Assembly: GCA_016220095.1 (NCBI GenBank)
Contig: JACRIJ010000063.1
Location: forward strand, 1-61,802
Reading direction: 5' to 3'
DNA: 61,802 nt
From: Planctomycetota bacterium
GTDB taxonomy: Bacteria; Planctomycetota; MHYJ01; JACQXL01; JACRIJ01
The notes under the pieces are model-generated. The model saw only the letters and a list, made by a program, of their open reading frames with translations, was not told where the DNA came from and did not search any database. Positions 44,351 to 53,400 of this stretch are shown in pieces. Each line of letters begins with the position of its first letter. The first letter of the stretch is position 1. The translations under genes were made by a program, and so were the position numbers.

Positions 44351-44662
44351 ATGGCAGTTGCTATAAAGAAAAGAAATCCGGCGCTGGTGATAATTTTCTT
44401 CTTTATTACATTTGGTGTGTACGGAATTTACTGGATAGTGAAGACCAAAGATGAAATTAATGGCTTAGGCGCAAGTATTCCTACGGCATGGCTTCTAATA
44501 GTTCCGATAGCCAATATCTACTTCATGTATAAATATATGGAAGGTTTTGCCGTGAATGTCAAGAAAGATAATAACACGCTTATGTGGTTCATTGTCTATA
44601 TTTTAGTCTCTCCCGTAGCGGTCATAATTGTTCAGTTGGAATTGAACAAGCTCGCCGCATAA
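44351..44662 (+). CDS. DUF4234-like membrane protein
   Basis: 103 residues after GAGGAGG. Three membrane segments: IIFFFITFGVYGIYWI, the segment AWLLIVPIANIYFMYKYM, and LMWFIVYILVSPVAVIIV. The TFGVYGIYWIVKTKDEIN signature and the following PIANIYFMYK are those of DUF4234 proteins, whose role is not known. It is a single-gene unit with its own promoter, long leader and a strong terminator. Confidence 0.85.
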   Translation: MAVAIKKRNPALVIIFFFITFGVYGIYWIVKTKDEINGLGASIPTAWLLIVPIANIYFMYKYMEGFAVNVKKDNNTLMWFIVYILVSPVAVIIVQLELNKLAA

Positions 44663-44674
44663 AATCAGATAATT

Positions 44675-44712
44675 AAAAAGAGCATGAAGTTTTTTGGCTT
44701 CATGCTCTTTTT
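44675..44712 (+). terminator. Intrinsic terminator of the DUF4234 gene
   Basis: AAAAAGAGCATGAAG (44675-44689) is perfectly mirrored by CTTCATGCTCTTTTT (44698-44712), with an 8-base loop. The A/T ends make it able to work in both directions. Confidence 0.95.
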
Positions 44713-44717
44713 TGTTC

Positions 44718-44794
44718 GTCAATCTCAGATCGTTAATTTCAAATTTCAGATCGTAAATCTTAAATCTTAAATCTCAAATCTTAAATCTTAAATC
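44718..44794 (-). repeat. Eleven in-register GATTTAA heptamers at the nfnB stop codon
   Basis: On the minus strand 77 bp divide exactly into 11 units of 7 bp (GATTTAA, GATTTGA, GATTTAC, GATCTGA, AATTAAC). The array overlaps the last codons and the TAA (44788-44790) of the leftward gene, so the stop codon is part of the first unit. Confidence 0.9.
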
Positions 44795-46194
44795 GTCTTA
44801 AGGTATTCGTTCATAGCCCTTGCGGCCTTCTTGCCCGCGCCCATGGCGAGGATTACCGTTGCGGAGCCCGTGACGATATCGCCGCCGGCATATACGCCCG
44901 GTTTTGAAGTAGCGCCCGTATTTTCATCCGCTATGATGTAACCCCATTTATTAAGTCCCAGGTTCTTTGTGGTTGCGGCTATCAGCGGCTGGGCGTTTGT
45001 GCCCAACGACATTACTACGGTGTCGGCGGGTATCACATATTCCGAGCCTTTTATTGGTACGGGCGAACGTCTGCCGCTTGCGTCCGGCGCGCCGAGTTCC
45101 ATCTTCTGTATTTCTATGCCGGAGACAAAGCCCTTGTCGTTTCCTATGACCCTTGTCGGGTTGCACAGGAGGTCAAATTGCACGCCTTCCTGTTCCGCGT
45201 GGTGCACTTCTTCTTTTCTTGCAGGCATTTCTTCCAAAGAGCGCCTGTAAACGATGCACGCCTTTTCAGCGCCGAGCCTCAGGGCGTTTCTTACCGAATC
45301 CATAGCCACGTTGCCGCCGCCGACTACGATGACGTTTTTGCCTTTGATGATAGGGGTATCGGCTTCGGGGAATTGGTATGCCTTCATCAGGTTTATTCTT
45401 GTAAGGTATTCATTTGCGGAATATACGCCGAGGAGGTTTTCGCCTGGAATATTCATAAACTTCGGCAGGCCGGCCCCGACGCCGAGAAATATCGCGCTGT
45501 AACCGTCTTCAAACAGGTCGTCAACGGTACGCGTCCTGCCTACGATGCAATCTACTTCAAGTTTCACGCCGATTTTCAGGAGATAATCCACTTCCGAGGC
45601 GACTATTGCCTTAGGAAGCCGGAATTCAGGTATGCCGTACACGAGCACGCCGCCGGGCAGATGGAGCGCTTCAAACAACGTTACCGAATGGCCCATTTTT
45701 GCCAGGTCGCCCGCGCAGGTCAGGCCAGCGGGACCGCTTCCTACTACGGCGACCTTTTTGCCGGTGGGCGGCGGGAGCTGGGGAAGGGATATCTCTCCGT
45801 GGCATCTTGCATAATCAGCCGCGAATCTTTCAAGACGGCCTATTCCTACGGATTCGCCTTTTTTGGTCAGGATGCAGTTCTTTTCGCATTGGTCTTCCTG
45901 CGGGCATACGCGGCCGCACACGGCCGGAAGGGCATTGGTTTCTTTGATTTTATTCGCGGCACCGGCGTAATCGCCTTTTTTAATAAGGCCGATAAACGCC
46001 GGGATATTTACTTCTACGGGGCATCCCGCGACGCATTGGGGTTTCTTGCACTGCAGGCACCGTGATGCCTCAAGTTTCGCGGTTTCTTCGGAAAAGCCTA
46101 ACGGGACCTCGTTGAAATTATGCCGTCTTTGTTTCGGATCCTGTTCAGGCATTTTCTGCCGCGGTACCTGTTGTTTTTTGGGTTGATTTTCCAT
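44788..46194 (-). CDS. nfnB: NADH-dependent ferredoxin:NADP oxidoreductase large subunit (NfnB/GltA type)
   Basis: 468 residues from ATG 46194 after AAAGGAT; a start at 46239 is rejected. The N-terminal ferredoxin-like part carries the two [4Fe-4S] Cys groups (CLQCKKPQCVAGCP and CGRVCPQEDQCEKNC), then FAD binding VVGSGPAGLTCAGDLAKMG and NADPH binding VIVVGGGNVAMDSVRNAL. Homotetrameric glutamate synthase GltA and NfnB are the same family; the partner gene upstream makes NfnB the better reading. In Nfn the pair couples NADH, ferredoxin and NADP by electron bifurcation in the cytoplasm. The gap between the genes is 20 bp. Confidence 0.9.
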   Translation of the reverse strand: MENQPKKQQVPRQKMPEQDPKQRRHNFNEVPLGFSEETAKLEASRCLQCKKPQCVAGCPVEVNIPAFIGLIKKGDYAGAANKIKETNALPAVCGRVCPQEDQCEKNCILTKKGESVGIGRLERFAADYARCHGEISLPQLPPPTGKKVAVVGSGPAGLTCAGDLAKMGHSVTLFEALHLPGGVLVYGIPEFRLPKAIVASEVDYLLKIGVKLEVDCIVGRTRTVDDLFEDGYSAIFLGVGAGLPKFMNIPGENLLGVYSANEYLTRINLMKAYQFPEADTPIIKGKNVIVVGGGNVAMDSVRNALRLGAEKACIVYRRSLEEMPARKEEVHHAEQEGVQFDLLCNPTRVIGNDKGFVSGIEIQKMELGAPDASGRRSPVPIKGSEYVIPADTVVMSLGTNAQPLIAATTKNLGLNKWGYIIADENTGATSKPGVYAGGDIVTGSATVILAMGAGKKAARAMNEYLKTI

Positions 46195-46214
46195 TTTTAT
46201 ATCCTTTCTGAAAA

Positions 46215-47054
46215 TTACATGGCAGCGCACTGCGTGCACTTGAATTTATCCAATGAAATCTTTTCCTGTTCAATATAAGAACGGAGCCGTTTGGAAAGCT
46301 CCGCGAAATCCACCTTAAAACCGTCAAATTCAGGGCCGTCCACACAGCCGAATTTCATCTGTCCGCCTATGGTAACCCTGCAGACGCCGCACATTCCCGT
46401 GCCGTCCACCATAATGGGGTTCAGGCTGACCATAGTGCTGATGTTATGAGGCCGGGCCACTTCGCAGACTGCTTTCATCATGGGTACGGGACCGATGGTA
46501 ACGACCTGGTTGATGGGCGTTTTTTTATCAATCAAGCCCTGCAATACCTGCGAGACGAATCCGAAAAAGCCGTAGGAACCGTCGTCCGTGGAGACCAGAA
46601 GCTCGTCGCTTGCGGCGCGCATTTCTTTTTCCATTATAAGCAGGTCTTTTGTGCGGGCGCCGATGATGGAGATGACCTTGTTGCCGGCTTCTTTCATGGC
46701 AACTGCAATGGGGTATACGGGCGCCACTCCGAGGCCGCCGCCGATGCAGACGACAGTGCCGATTTTTTCTATATGCGTGGGATTCCCGAGAGGCCCGGCT
46801 ACGTCAAGGATGCTGTCGCCTTGTTTCATCTTCGCGAGTTCCATGGAAGTTTTGCCGACTTCCTGGAACACAATGGAAATTGAGCCTTCTTTGGCGTCCG
46901 AAGTGGTCATCGTAAGCGGTACGCGTTCGCCTCTGTCGTGCAGGCGCAGGATTACGAATTGGCCCGCCTTTCTTTTGCGGGCGATTTGCGGCGCTTCAAT
47001 GCGCATCAGGTGTATGCTTTGCGCGAGTGTTTTTTTGAAAAGTATCTTGTACAT
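46215..47054 (-). CDS. nfnA: Nfn small subunit (sulfide dehydrogenase SudB-like FAD/2Fe-2S protein)
   Basis: 279 residues of the ferredoxin-NADP reductase/dihydroorotate dehydrogenase PyrK family. FAD-binding RIEAPQIARKRKAGQFVILRLHD at the start, NAD-binding GGGLGVAPVYPIA in the middle, and the [2Fe-2S] Cys set in GMCGVCRVTIGGQMKFGC. Such NfnA/SudB subunits take electrons from NADH. It is followed by nfnB and preceded by moaA with nine bases between, so it is in the same operon. A C-terminal CTQCAAM gives two more Cys. Confidence 0.9.
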   Translation of the reverse strand: MYKILFKKTLAQSIHLMRIEAPQIARKRKAGQFVILRLHDRGERVPLTMTTSDAKEGSISIVFQEVGKTSMELAKMKQGDSILDVAGPLGNPTHIEKIGTVVCIGGGLGVAPVYPIAVAMKEAGNKVISIIGARTKDLLIMEKEMRAASDELLVSTDDGSYGFFGFVSQVLQGLIDKKTPINQVVTIGPVPMMKAVCEVARPHNISTMVSLNPIMVDGTGMCGVCRVTIGGQMKFGCVDGPEFDGFKVDFAELSKRLRSYIEQEKISLDKFKCTQCAAM

Positions 47055-47063
47055 AAATAAAAA

Positions 47064-48026
47064 CTAACCTCCAATCGTTGACATGGCAAAATTCCTGCTG
47101 CAGCCGTGCCGGGCAGGTTTTAGAGTTATTGCCTTTGCAAATAGATTAAAAATTTCATCTTCTTTTAAGAATTTGGCGCGCAGAACGGGTTTTAAGTCTA
47201 CTGAAGAATCCGAATACAGGCAAGGCCTGAGTTTACCGTCCGCGGACAGGCGCAGGCGGTTGCAGGAACTGCAGAAGTGTTCCGATACGGCAGTGATAAT
47301 TCCGATATTGCCGAGGCTTCCGTGCAGTGCGAATAATTTGGCGGGGCCGTCTAACGATGTTTTTTCAAGTTCTTTAACCTGTCCGAGTTTCACAATGCCG
47401 GCTATGATATCCCTGCCGCTGATGAACAGGTCGTTTCTGTCGTGCCAGCATCCGTAAGGCATGAATTCTATGAATCTTACCTGTATGGGGTACTTCAGGG
47501 TGAGTCGCGCGAAATCTGAGAACTCATCGTTATTTATGCCTTTCATGGCCACAATATTTATTTTAATGTTTTTAAATCCCATGGAAACGGCTTTTGTGAT
47601 GGCGTCCCAGGTGCTTTGCCACGCGTTTTTGCGCGTAATTTGTTCGAATTTTGCCGGGATGAGGGTGTCAAGGCTGATATTGATATTGTCAAGTTTCAGT
47701 TCGCGGAGCCGGTTGAGGTGTTTCCCAAGCAGGATGCCGTTGGTGGTTATGCCGAGTTTTTGTATTCCGGGAATGCCAAGCAGTTGCGCGAGAAGGTCAA
47801 CGACGCCTTTGCGCGCGAAAGGTTCGCCGCCGGTTACGCGCACCTTGTTTATGCCCGCCCTTACGCCGGACTTCACGACGAGGGCTATTTCGTCAAACGA
47901 AAGAATTTCAGATCTGGGAAGCAGTTTGAATTTTTCGTTCGGCACGCAGTACGAGCAGGCGAGATTGCACCGGTCAGTGACCGAGATGCGGAGATAGTGT
48001 ATGTTTCTGCCGAAATTATCTTGCAT
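47064..48026 (-). CDS. moaA: GTP 3',8-cyclase MoaA
   Basis: 320 residues from ATG 48026; a start at 48143 would add a hydrophobic, non-conserved lead and is rejected. Radical SAM cysteines C20, C24 and C27 (DRCNLACSYC), the VTGGEPF motif, the C-terminal cluster CSSCNRLRLSADGKLRPCL, and the final GG needed for activity (STIGG). It makes the first step of molybdopterin synthesis from GTP. MoaC is not in the window; its partners are elsewhere. Its presence implies a molybdenum or tungsten enzyme in the cell. Confidence 0.94.
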   Translation of the reverse strand: MQDNFGRNIHYLRISVTDRCNLACSYCVPNEKFKLLPRSEILSFDEIALVVKSGVRAGINKVRVTGGEPFARKGVVDLLAQLLGIPGIQKLGITTNGILLGKHLNRLRELKLDNINISLDTLIPAKFEQITRKNAWQSTWDAITKAVSMGFKNIKINIVAMKGINNDEFSDFARLTLKYPIQVRFIEFMPYGCWHDRNDLFISGRDIIAGIVKLGQVKELEKTSLDGPAKLFALHGSLGNIGIITAVSEHFCSSCNRLRLSADGKLRPCLYSDSSVDLKPVLRAKFLKEDEIFNLFAKAITLKPARHGCSRNFAMSTIGG

Positions 48027-48143
48027 ATTTAAGGTTTCCGTGCCAAATCGCCAAAGGCGATTCAGGTTACAAGCCGTATATGATAGCAAAAAAACAGAGG
48101 AAATCAATAAAAAATGAAACGAAATCCTGCTTAGCTGAGCCAC

Positions 48144-49181
48144 TCAGATTTTGGTTTTTATCTGGCGGCGTATCCCGTTGTTTGTGATAAATGCCGTTAT
48201 GAATTTTGCCGGCGTGACGTCAAATGCCGGGTTGTATGCCTTCATTTCCTTCGGCGCGGTGCGCCTGCCCGCGAATTCAAGCACTTCTTTTTCTTCGCGG
48301 TGTTCAATGACAATATCCCTGCCGCTTTTCGTTTTCAGGTCAAACGTAGATACAGGCGCGGCTACATAAAATGGTATTTTATGCGCTTTGGCAAGCACTG
48401 ACAGGCCGTACGTGCCTGTTTTATTTGCCGTGTCGCCGTTGCGCGCTATCCTGTCCGCGCCTACGATGACGCAGTCAATTTTCCCCTGCGCCATAAGAGG
48501 GCCGGCCATGTTGTCGCATATCAAGGTGCAGTTGATTCCGGCCTGTGTGAGTTCCCATGCGGTCAGCCGCGCGCCCTGCAGAAGCGGCCGCGTTTCGTCA
48601 ACGTAAACGTGGATTTTTTTCCCCTGTTGTTTTGCCGCGTAAATCGCCGACAGAGCCGTGCCGAACCTGCCTGTTGCCAGCGTGCCGGCATTGCAGTGGG
48701 TTAGTATATTGGAATTATTTTTTATAAGTTTGGAGCCGTATCTGCCGATTGCCTCGCACATCGCAATGTCTTCCGAAAGGATTCGTTTGGCTTCTATAAG
48801 GAGTGATTCTTTCAGCGCCGCGGCATTCCGGAAGGAACCCTTTTGCGCAACGGCGAGCATCCTTTTGATTGCCCACGAAAGGTTGACTGCGGTGGGCCGC
48901 GCGGAGGCCAGGCGTTCCGATTTAAGGCGTAATTCTTTCAGGAAACCTGTTGGATTTGGTGTACGGATGTTTTTGGCTATAAGGCAGACTCCGAAGGCGC
49001 CGGCTACGCCTATAAGCGGAGCCCCGCGGACCTTCAGGGAACGGATTGCCGAGTAAAGTATTGCTTCGTTATGGCAGGAGATGTAAATTTTTTTTAAAGG
49101 CAGGGCCGTCTGGTCTATGAATTGCAGGTAGCCGTTTTCATTGCCCCGCCATTTGAGCGGCTGGAGGATTGAATTAGGCAT
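48144..49181 (-). CDS. mtnA: S-methyl-5-thioribose-1-phosphate isomerase
   Basis: 345 residues of the eIF2B-like fold. RGAPLIGVAGAFG binds the substrate, the catalytic Cys lies in THCNAGTLATGRFGTAL, and the catalytic Asp in VGADRIARNGDTANKTGTY. It isomerises MTR-1-P to MTRu-1-P in methionine salvage. No other mtn gene is beside it. It starts 11 bases behind rpsP on the same strand, so it is translated from the rpsP transcript. Confidence 0.95.
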   Translation of the reverse strand: MPNSILQPLKWRGNENGYLQFIDQTALPLKKIYISCHNEAILYSAIRSLKVRGAPLIGVAGAFGVCLIAKNIRTPNPTGFLKELRLKSERLASARPTAVNLSWAIKRMLAVAQKGSFRNAAALKESLLIEAKRILSEDIAMCEAIGRYGSKLIKNNSNILTHCNAGTLATGRFGTALSAIYAAKQQGKKIHVYVDETRPLLQGARLTAWELTQAGINCTLICDNMAGPLMAQGKIDCVIVGADRIARNGDTANKTGTYGLSVLAKAHKIPFYVAAPVSTFDLKTKSGRDIVIEHREEKEVLEFAGRRTAPKEMKAYNPAFDVTPAKFITAFITNNGIRRQIKTKI

Positions 49182-49192
49182 ATTTACAGTTG

Positions 49193-49447
49193 CTATACAG
49201 CGCTGATTTTTACGTGTTTCAACAGCGCTTCCACTGATGGCGTCATCCTGGCGCCGTTGCTTATCCAGTGTTTAAGACGGTCGGCTTTCAGGACAACTTT
49301 CTGGGAAGGGTCTTTTTTCTTGGGGTCGTAACTGCCGAGATTTTCAATGTATTTTCCGTCACGTCTTGTCTTAGAATCAAAAACTGCTACTTTATAAGAC
49401 GGGCAATTTCTTCTTCCCGTGCGGGTTAAACGGATGCGAACTGCCAT
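49193..49447 (-). CDS. rpsP: 30S ribosomal protein S16
   Basis: 84 residues with VRIRLTRTGRRNCPSYKVAVFD and the YIENLGSYDP motif; normal length. AGGAGG lies 11 bases before the start. In most bacteria rpsP is followed by ffh, rimM, trmD and rplS; here it leads mtnA-moaA-nfnA-nfnB, an unusual partner set. Confidence 0.97.
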   Translation of the reverse strand: MAVRIRLTRTGRRNCPSYKVAVFDSKTRRDGKYIENLGSYDPKKKDPSQKVVLKADRLKHWISNGARMTPSVEALLKHVKISAV

Positions 49448-49508
49448 TACAGTTTAATACCTCCTAAATCATTATTATAATCTTATGATATTTCAATTTT
49501 GGAATCGT

Positions 49509-49536
49509 ATTATTGCAATATTTCAGGAAAAGTCAA
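49509..49536 (-). promoter_or_regulatory. Promoter of the rpsP-mtnA-moaA-nfnAB run
   Basis: On the minus strand TTGACT (49531-49536) and AATAAT (49509-49514) with 16 bp; the spacer begins TTTTCCTGAAA as in other promoters of the window. Leader about 60 nt. Confidence 0.6.
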
Positions 49537-49924
49537 GGAAAAACGAAATCCTTGAATAAGGCGTCAGTCAACGGTGGTCTCCGCCGTCTCCCCCTCTATT
49601 AAGAGCCCGCCTTCGCGAAGCCCGCTTCGGCGGGCGTAGGAAGAGGGCAGGGGGTGTGTTATCGTATCCACGATACACCCCTGGTTCCCCTCTTTTTAGA
49701 GGGGACATATGAATTTCCCCTCTATTAAGAGGGGTTAGGGGTGTGTTAAGCGTAACCTCGACTGAGGCGATACATCCTTGAGGTACTGCCTCAGTAAACG
49801 GGCAAACACGGACTACGGACGTTTTTTAATCGTCATTGTCCCGACTTGTCGGGACACAATACAATATTCGTTTTCCTTATAATGTCCTTCATTCCCCATT
49901 TTCCCTTTTCATTCTTCGTATAAG
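49537..49924. repeat. Spacer with CCCCTCTATTAAGAGG palindromic repeats
   Basis: Between about 49588 and 49752 there are inverted and direct copies of CCCCTCTATTAAGAGGGG with GGGGTGTGTTA, enclosing a GCCCGC/GCGGGC hairpin near 49606-49638; this is the look of a small palindromic element inserted in or near a second copy. On the minus strand the Zn-ribbon gene is followed by heptamers (GAAGAAT, GAAAAGG, GAAAATG). A comparable G/C-run palindrome is at 61613-61740. No gene. Confidence 0.7.
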
Positions 49925-50185
49925 TTACTTCGCCTTTTCCGCGTTCAATTTGGCCTTTATGCGGTTATATTCCTCTTCGCCGATGCATTCTTTGGCGTAC
50001 TTGCACCATTCCACACAGCCGAGGTTGATTTTCGGATTGTTTACCCTCTGGCGGCACTTCGGGCATGTTCTCGCGATATCGTCCTTCCAGAATTCTATTT
50101 CCGTGCCGCAATTGCGGCAATTGGCTGTAAAAATATCATCCGGTTTCCAGGTCTGCTTTGACTGGCCGGGGCATTTTTTTTCCAT
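49925..50185 (-). CDS. Small eight-cysteine zinc-ribbon protein
   Basis: 86 residues. C23-x2-C26 and C41-x2-C44 form a zinc ribbon around EIEFWKDDIARTCPKC; C5, C57, C61 and C67 (GCVEWCKYAKEC) add a second possible metal site. Similar short CPG-W-x-P-DDIF proteins are found beside unrelated genes in anaerobes; the function is unknown. Cytoplasmic. It is divergent from the first Ser/Thr kinase. Confidence 0.8.
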   Translation of the reverse strand: MEKKCPGQSKQTWKPDDIFTANCRNCGTEIEFWKDDIARTCPKCRQRVNNPKINLGCVEWCKYAKECIGEEEYNRIKAKLNAEKAK

Positions 50186-50213
50186 AATTACAGGTTCCTA
50201 ATAAATGACGCCG

Positions 50214-50328
50214 TTTTTTGGCCACGAAGGCACTAAGTCACGAAGGACGGCTATTGGCATGAAATCGATGACTAACGTGCAACGTCTTTTCTTCAATCCT
50301 CGTGTCTTCGCGGCCTCGTGGCAAAAAA
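50214..50328. repeat. CACGAAGG snap-back element
   Basis: TTTTTTGGCCACGAAGGCAC (from about 50215) is mirrored by CGCGGCCTCGTGGCAAAAAA (to 50327), with pairing of TCACGAAGGA to TCCTCGTG inside, around an unrelated centre of about 50 bp. It lies in the divergent region before the first kinase; the rest, to 50468, shows only a weak -10-like TATAAG near 50439. Confidence 0.75.
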
Positions 50329-50468
50329 TCGTCGTGGTTTTGATTGTTGTCCTTCTATTTTAAAATAATCAATGCGAAAAATCAAGTGTTAATTTCAACG
50401 CGCAGTAAAATTTTGTTTGCAAAAGAAGCGCGTATTATATAAGATTATGCCTTGAAAGAGGGTTGAGA

Positions 50469-53400
50469 ATGACTTTATTTAATTGCCCAAAATGCAACAA
50501 GCAGTATTCTTTTGCTGACAGCCGGGGAGTAGCCCAAACTTGCCCCGCCTGCGATTCCGTATTGCAGTCCGTGCAGGGCCAATCCGTGTCTTCAAGCAGG
50601 TTTTCTTCTTCAGCTGACATTCCCGAGGAAGTCAAAGAGGGGATGAAAACCGTCAATCTTACCATAGCCGGCAAATATATCCTTGCCCAGAAAATAGGCC
50701 AGGGCGGCATGGGCGCGGTTTACAAAGCGTGGGATACGAGTTTGAAAAGATACGTTGCGGTAAAAATAATACTGCCGTCCCTTATTGACCCGTCTTCGCA
50801 GGACGCGTCAGCCGGCGAGGTCATAGAAAGATTCATAAGCGAGGCGCAGACTGCCGCCAAATTAATACATCCGAACATCCTTCAGGTGTATGAAACCGGC
50901 GTGCAGGACGATACCTACTACATAATAATGGAATACGTAAACGGCGGTTCGCTTAACGAATACTGGGCGCAGAGGCAGAGAGCCGCCGGTTCGGCCGGCG
51001 CGCAGAATGAGGATGACTACAAACTGCCTTCCAGGGAAAATATTTCGGAATACGCGGTTCTTATGAAAGATGTGGTTAAGGCGATAGACCATGCCCATAA
51101 TTATAATATCATACATCGCGACATAAAACCCGCCAATATACTGCTTTTGCGCGGCCAACACGGGGAAATCATCCCAAAGATTTCGGATTTCGGGCTTGCC
51201 AAGGAAGTTACCTCGGATAAAAATATTACCGTGGCCGGCACCATTATGGGCACGCCCGCCTACATGTCACCGGAACAATCACTTGCCTTTGCACTGGATA
51301 ACAAGAGCGATATATTTTCACTCGGCTCAGTGCTGTACAGGCTGTGTACTGGTTCGGACCCGTTCTTTGGCGCCTCATACCTTGACGTTATAAAAGCCGT
51401 CGCTGTCAAGGAGCCTATACCTCCGCGCCGCGTGAACGGCGCTATAGACAGGGACCTTGAAATAATCATCCTTAAAGCCATGGAAAAGGAAAAAGAGCGC
51501 AGGTATGCCAGCGCGGCGGAATTCGCTGAAGACATAGAGAGGTACCTGAGAAACGAACCCATAATAGCCCGGCCCGCGTCCATGGCGTATAAGGTTTCCA
51601 AGAACATTAAGAGAAACAAAATCGCTTTTATAGGTATTGCGGTTGCCGCTCTGGTAATAGCCGTTGTCGTAACCGGCCTTCTGCTTTCGTGGTATAACAT
51701 GCATAAATCCGCGGAGGCGTATCTTGTCAGGGGCGACGAACTTTTCAGCGCGCAAAACTGGAAGGAAGCCAGGGATTATTATATAAAATGCTCGGAACTT
51801 ATCAAAAATGACCCTGCCATAAAGGAAAAGATTGAAAACTGCGCCCGAAAAATTGAGGACGAAAAAAAGGCCGAGGAAGACGCGCAGACCGCCTGGCTCT
51901 ATGCGGTGCAGGTATTCCAGGAATTCTATAAAAATAACGCCAATATGAATAAGGTGTGGAAGCACATTGATGATTCCATCGCGATGCTTGACAAATCCAT
52001 AAACCTGTATCCGACCCCGAAGGGATATTTTTTCAGGGCAATGCTTTATAAGGAAAAAGGCAGGATAGAGGATGCCGAGAGGGATCTGTCCATGGCGATA
52101 GCGCTTAAGCCGGATTATAACCTTGCGTACATAATAAGAGGCACTGTTTATTTTGAGAAATACATAACTACGCAGTCTAAAGATATGGAACAAAAGGCGG
52201 CAAAGGATTTTGCGAGCATAAAATCTCTTGAAGGCATTCCGGAACAGTTTTTAAGCTATAAAATAATTTTTGAAGATATAATGGTTTTCAGGCAGGATAA
52301 TGAAAAAGGCCTTGCCTTGCTGAAAGAGGGATTTGAAAAAAATAATAATGAGGAATTCCTCGTATGGTATACGGTATTCAGCCTGAAAAGGCTGGCTTTT
52401 GACAAGGATAAAGGCGCCAAAGAAGCGGAAGAATGCATTGACATGGCCATAGCAATGAAGCCGCAGTACGCAAAATCGTATCTTTTGCGGAGCATGATAA
52501 GGAACTTTCATAAGGATTATGACGGCGCTATAGCGGATTTGACGGCGGCCATAAGGATAAATCCCGAGAATGCGCCCGCTTACCGCGACCGCGGGAGCAA
52601 CAGGTCCATGAAAGGCGATTCTGACGGGGCTATTGAAGATTATGGCGAGGCAATAAAGATTGACCCCTTGAGCGCCGCGGCTTATCTCTTGCGCGCAAAT
52701 GAAAAAGACGCCAGAGGCGACAGCGCCGGCGCTCTTGCCGACATCAATGCAGTCTTAAAATTCAATCCTGACAGCGAAGACGCTCTTGTATCAAGCAGTG
52801 TGATGAAATCCAAAATGGGGGATGATAACGGCGCAATCGCGGATTTAAATAGGGCTATTCGCGCAAATCCGTATTCCGCGACGGCTTATTATAACCTCAG
52901 CTTATTGTTCCTGAACCGGGGCGAAATAAAGAAATCAATATCGCTTGCGACAGAGGCTATCCGGCTTAACCGTGATTTCGCCGACGCGTATAATCACCGC
53001 GGTTACGTTAGGAATGCCGACGGTGATGAAAAGGGCGCGATAGAGGATTATACAAAGGCGATTCAGATTAATCCGTCTTTCATCGAAGCGTACAGGCGGC
53101 GCGCAATAGTGCTGAATACGATGGGGGAACCTGGAAAAGCAGTACAGGATTTCAGTAAGGCCATGGAATTAGACCCCGGAGAACCGAATGATTACTACAA
53201 ACGCGCGCTTGCGAAGGCTAAAGCCGGAGAGTTTGCCGGCGCAATTGAGGATTTTTCCGCATGCGTGCAACGCCTTCCGGATTATGAACCCGCTTACCGC
53301 GGCAGAGGCAACGCGAGGTATGAGATAAAAGACCTTGACGGAGCTATTGAGGATTTTACAAAGGCTATTCAATTAAATGCGAATTCATCATATTACTATA

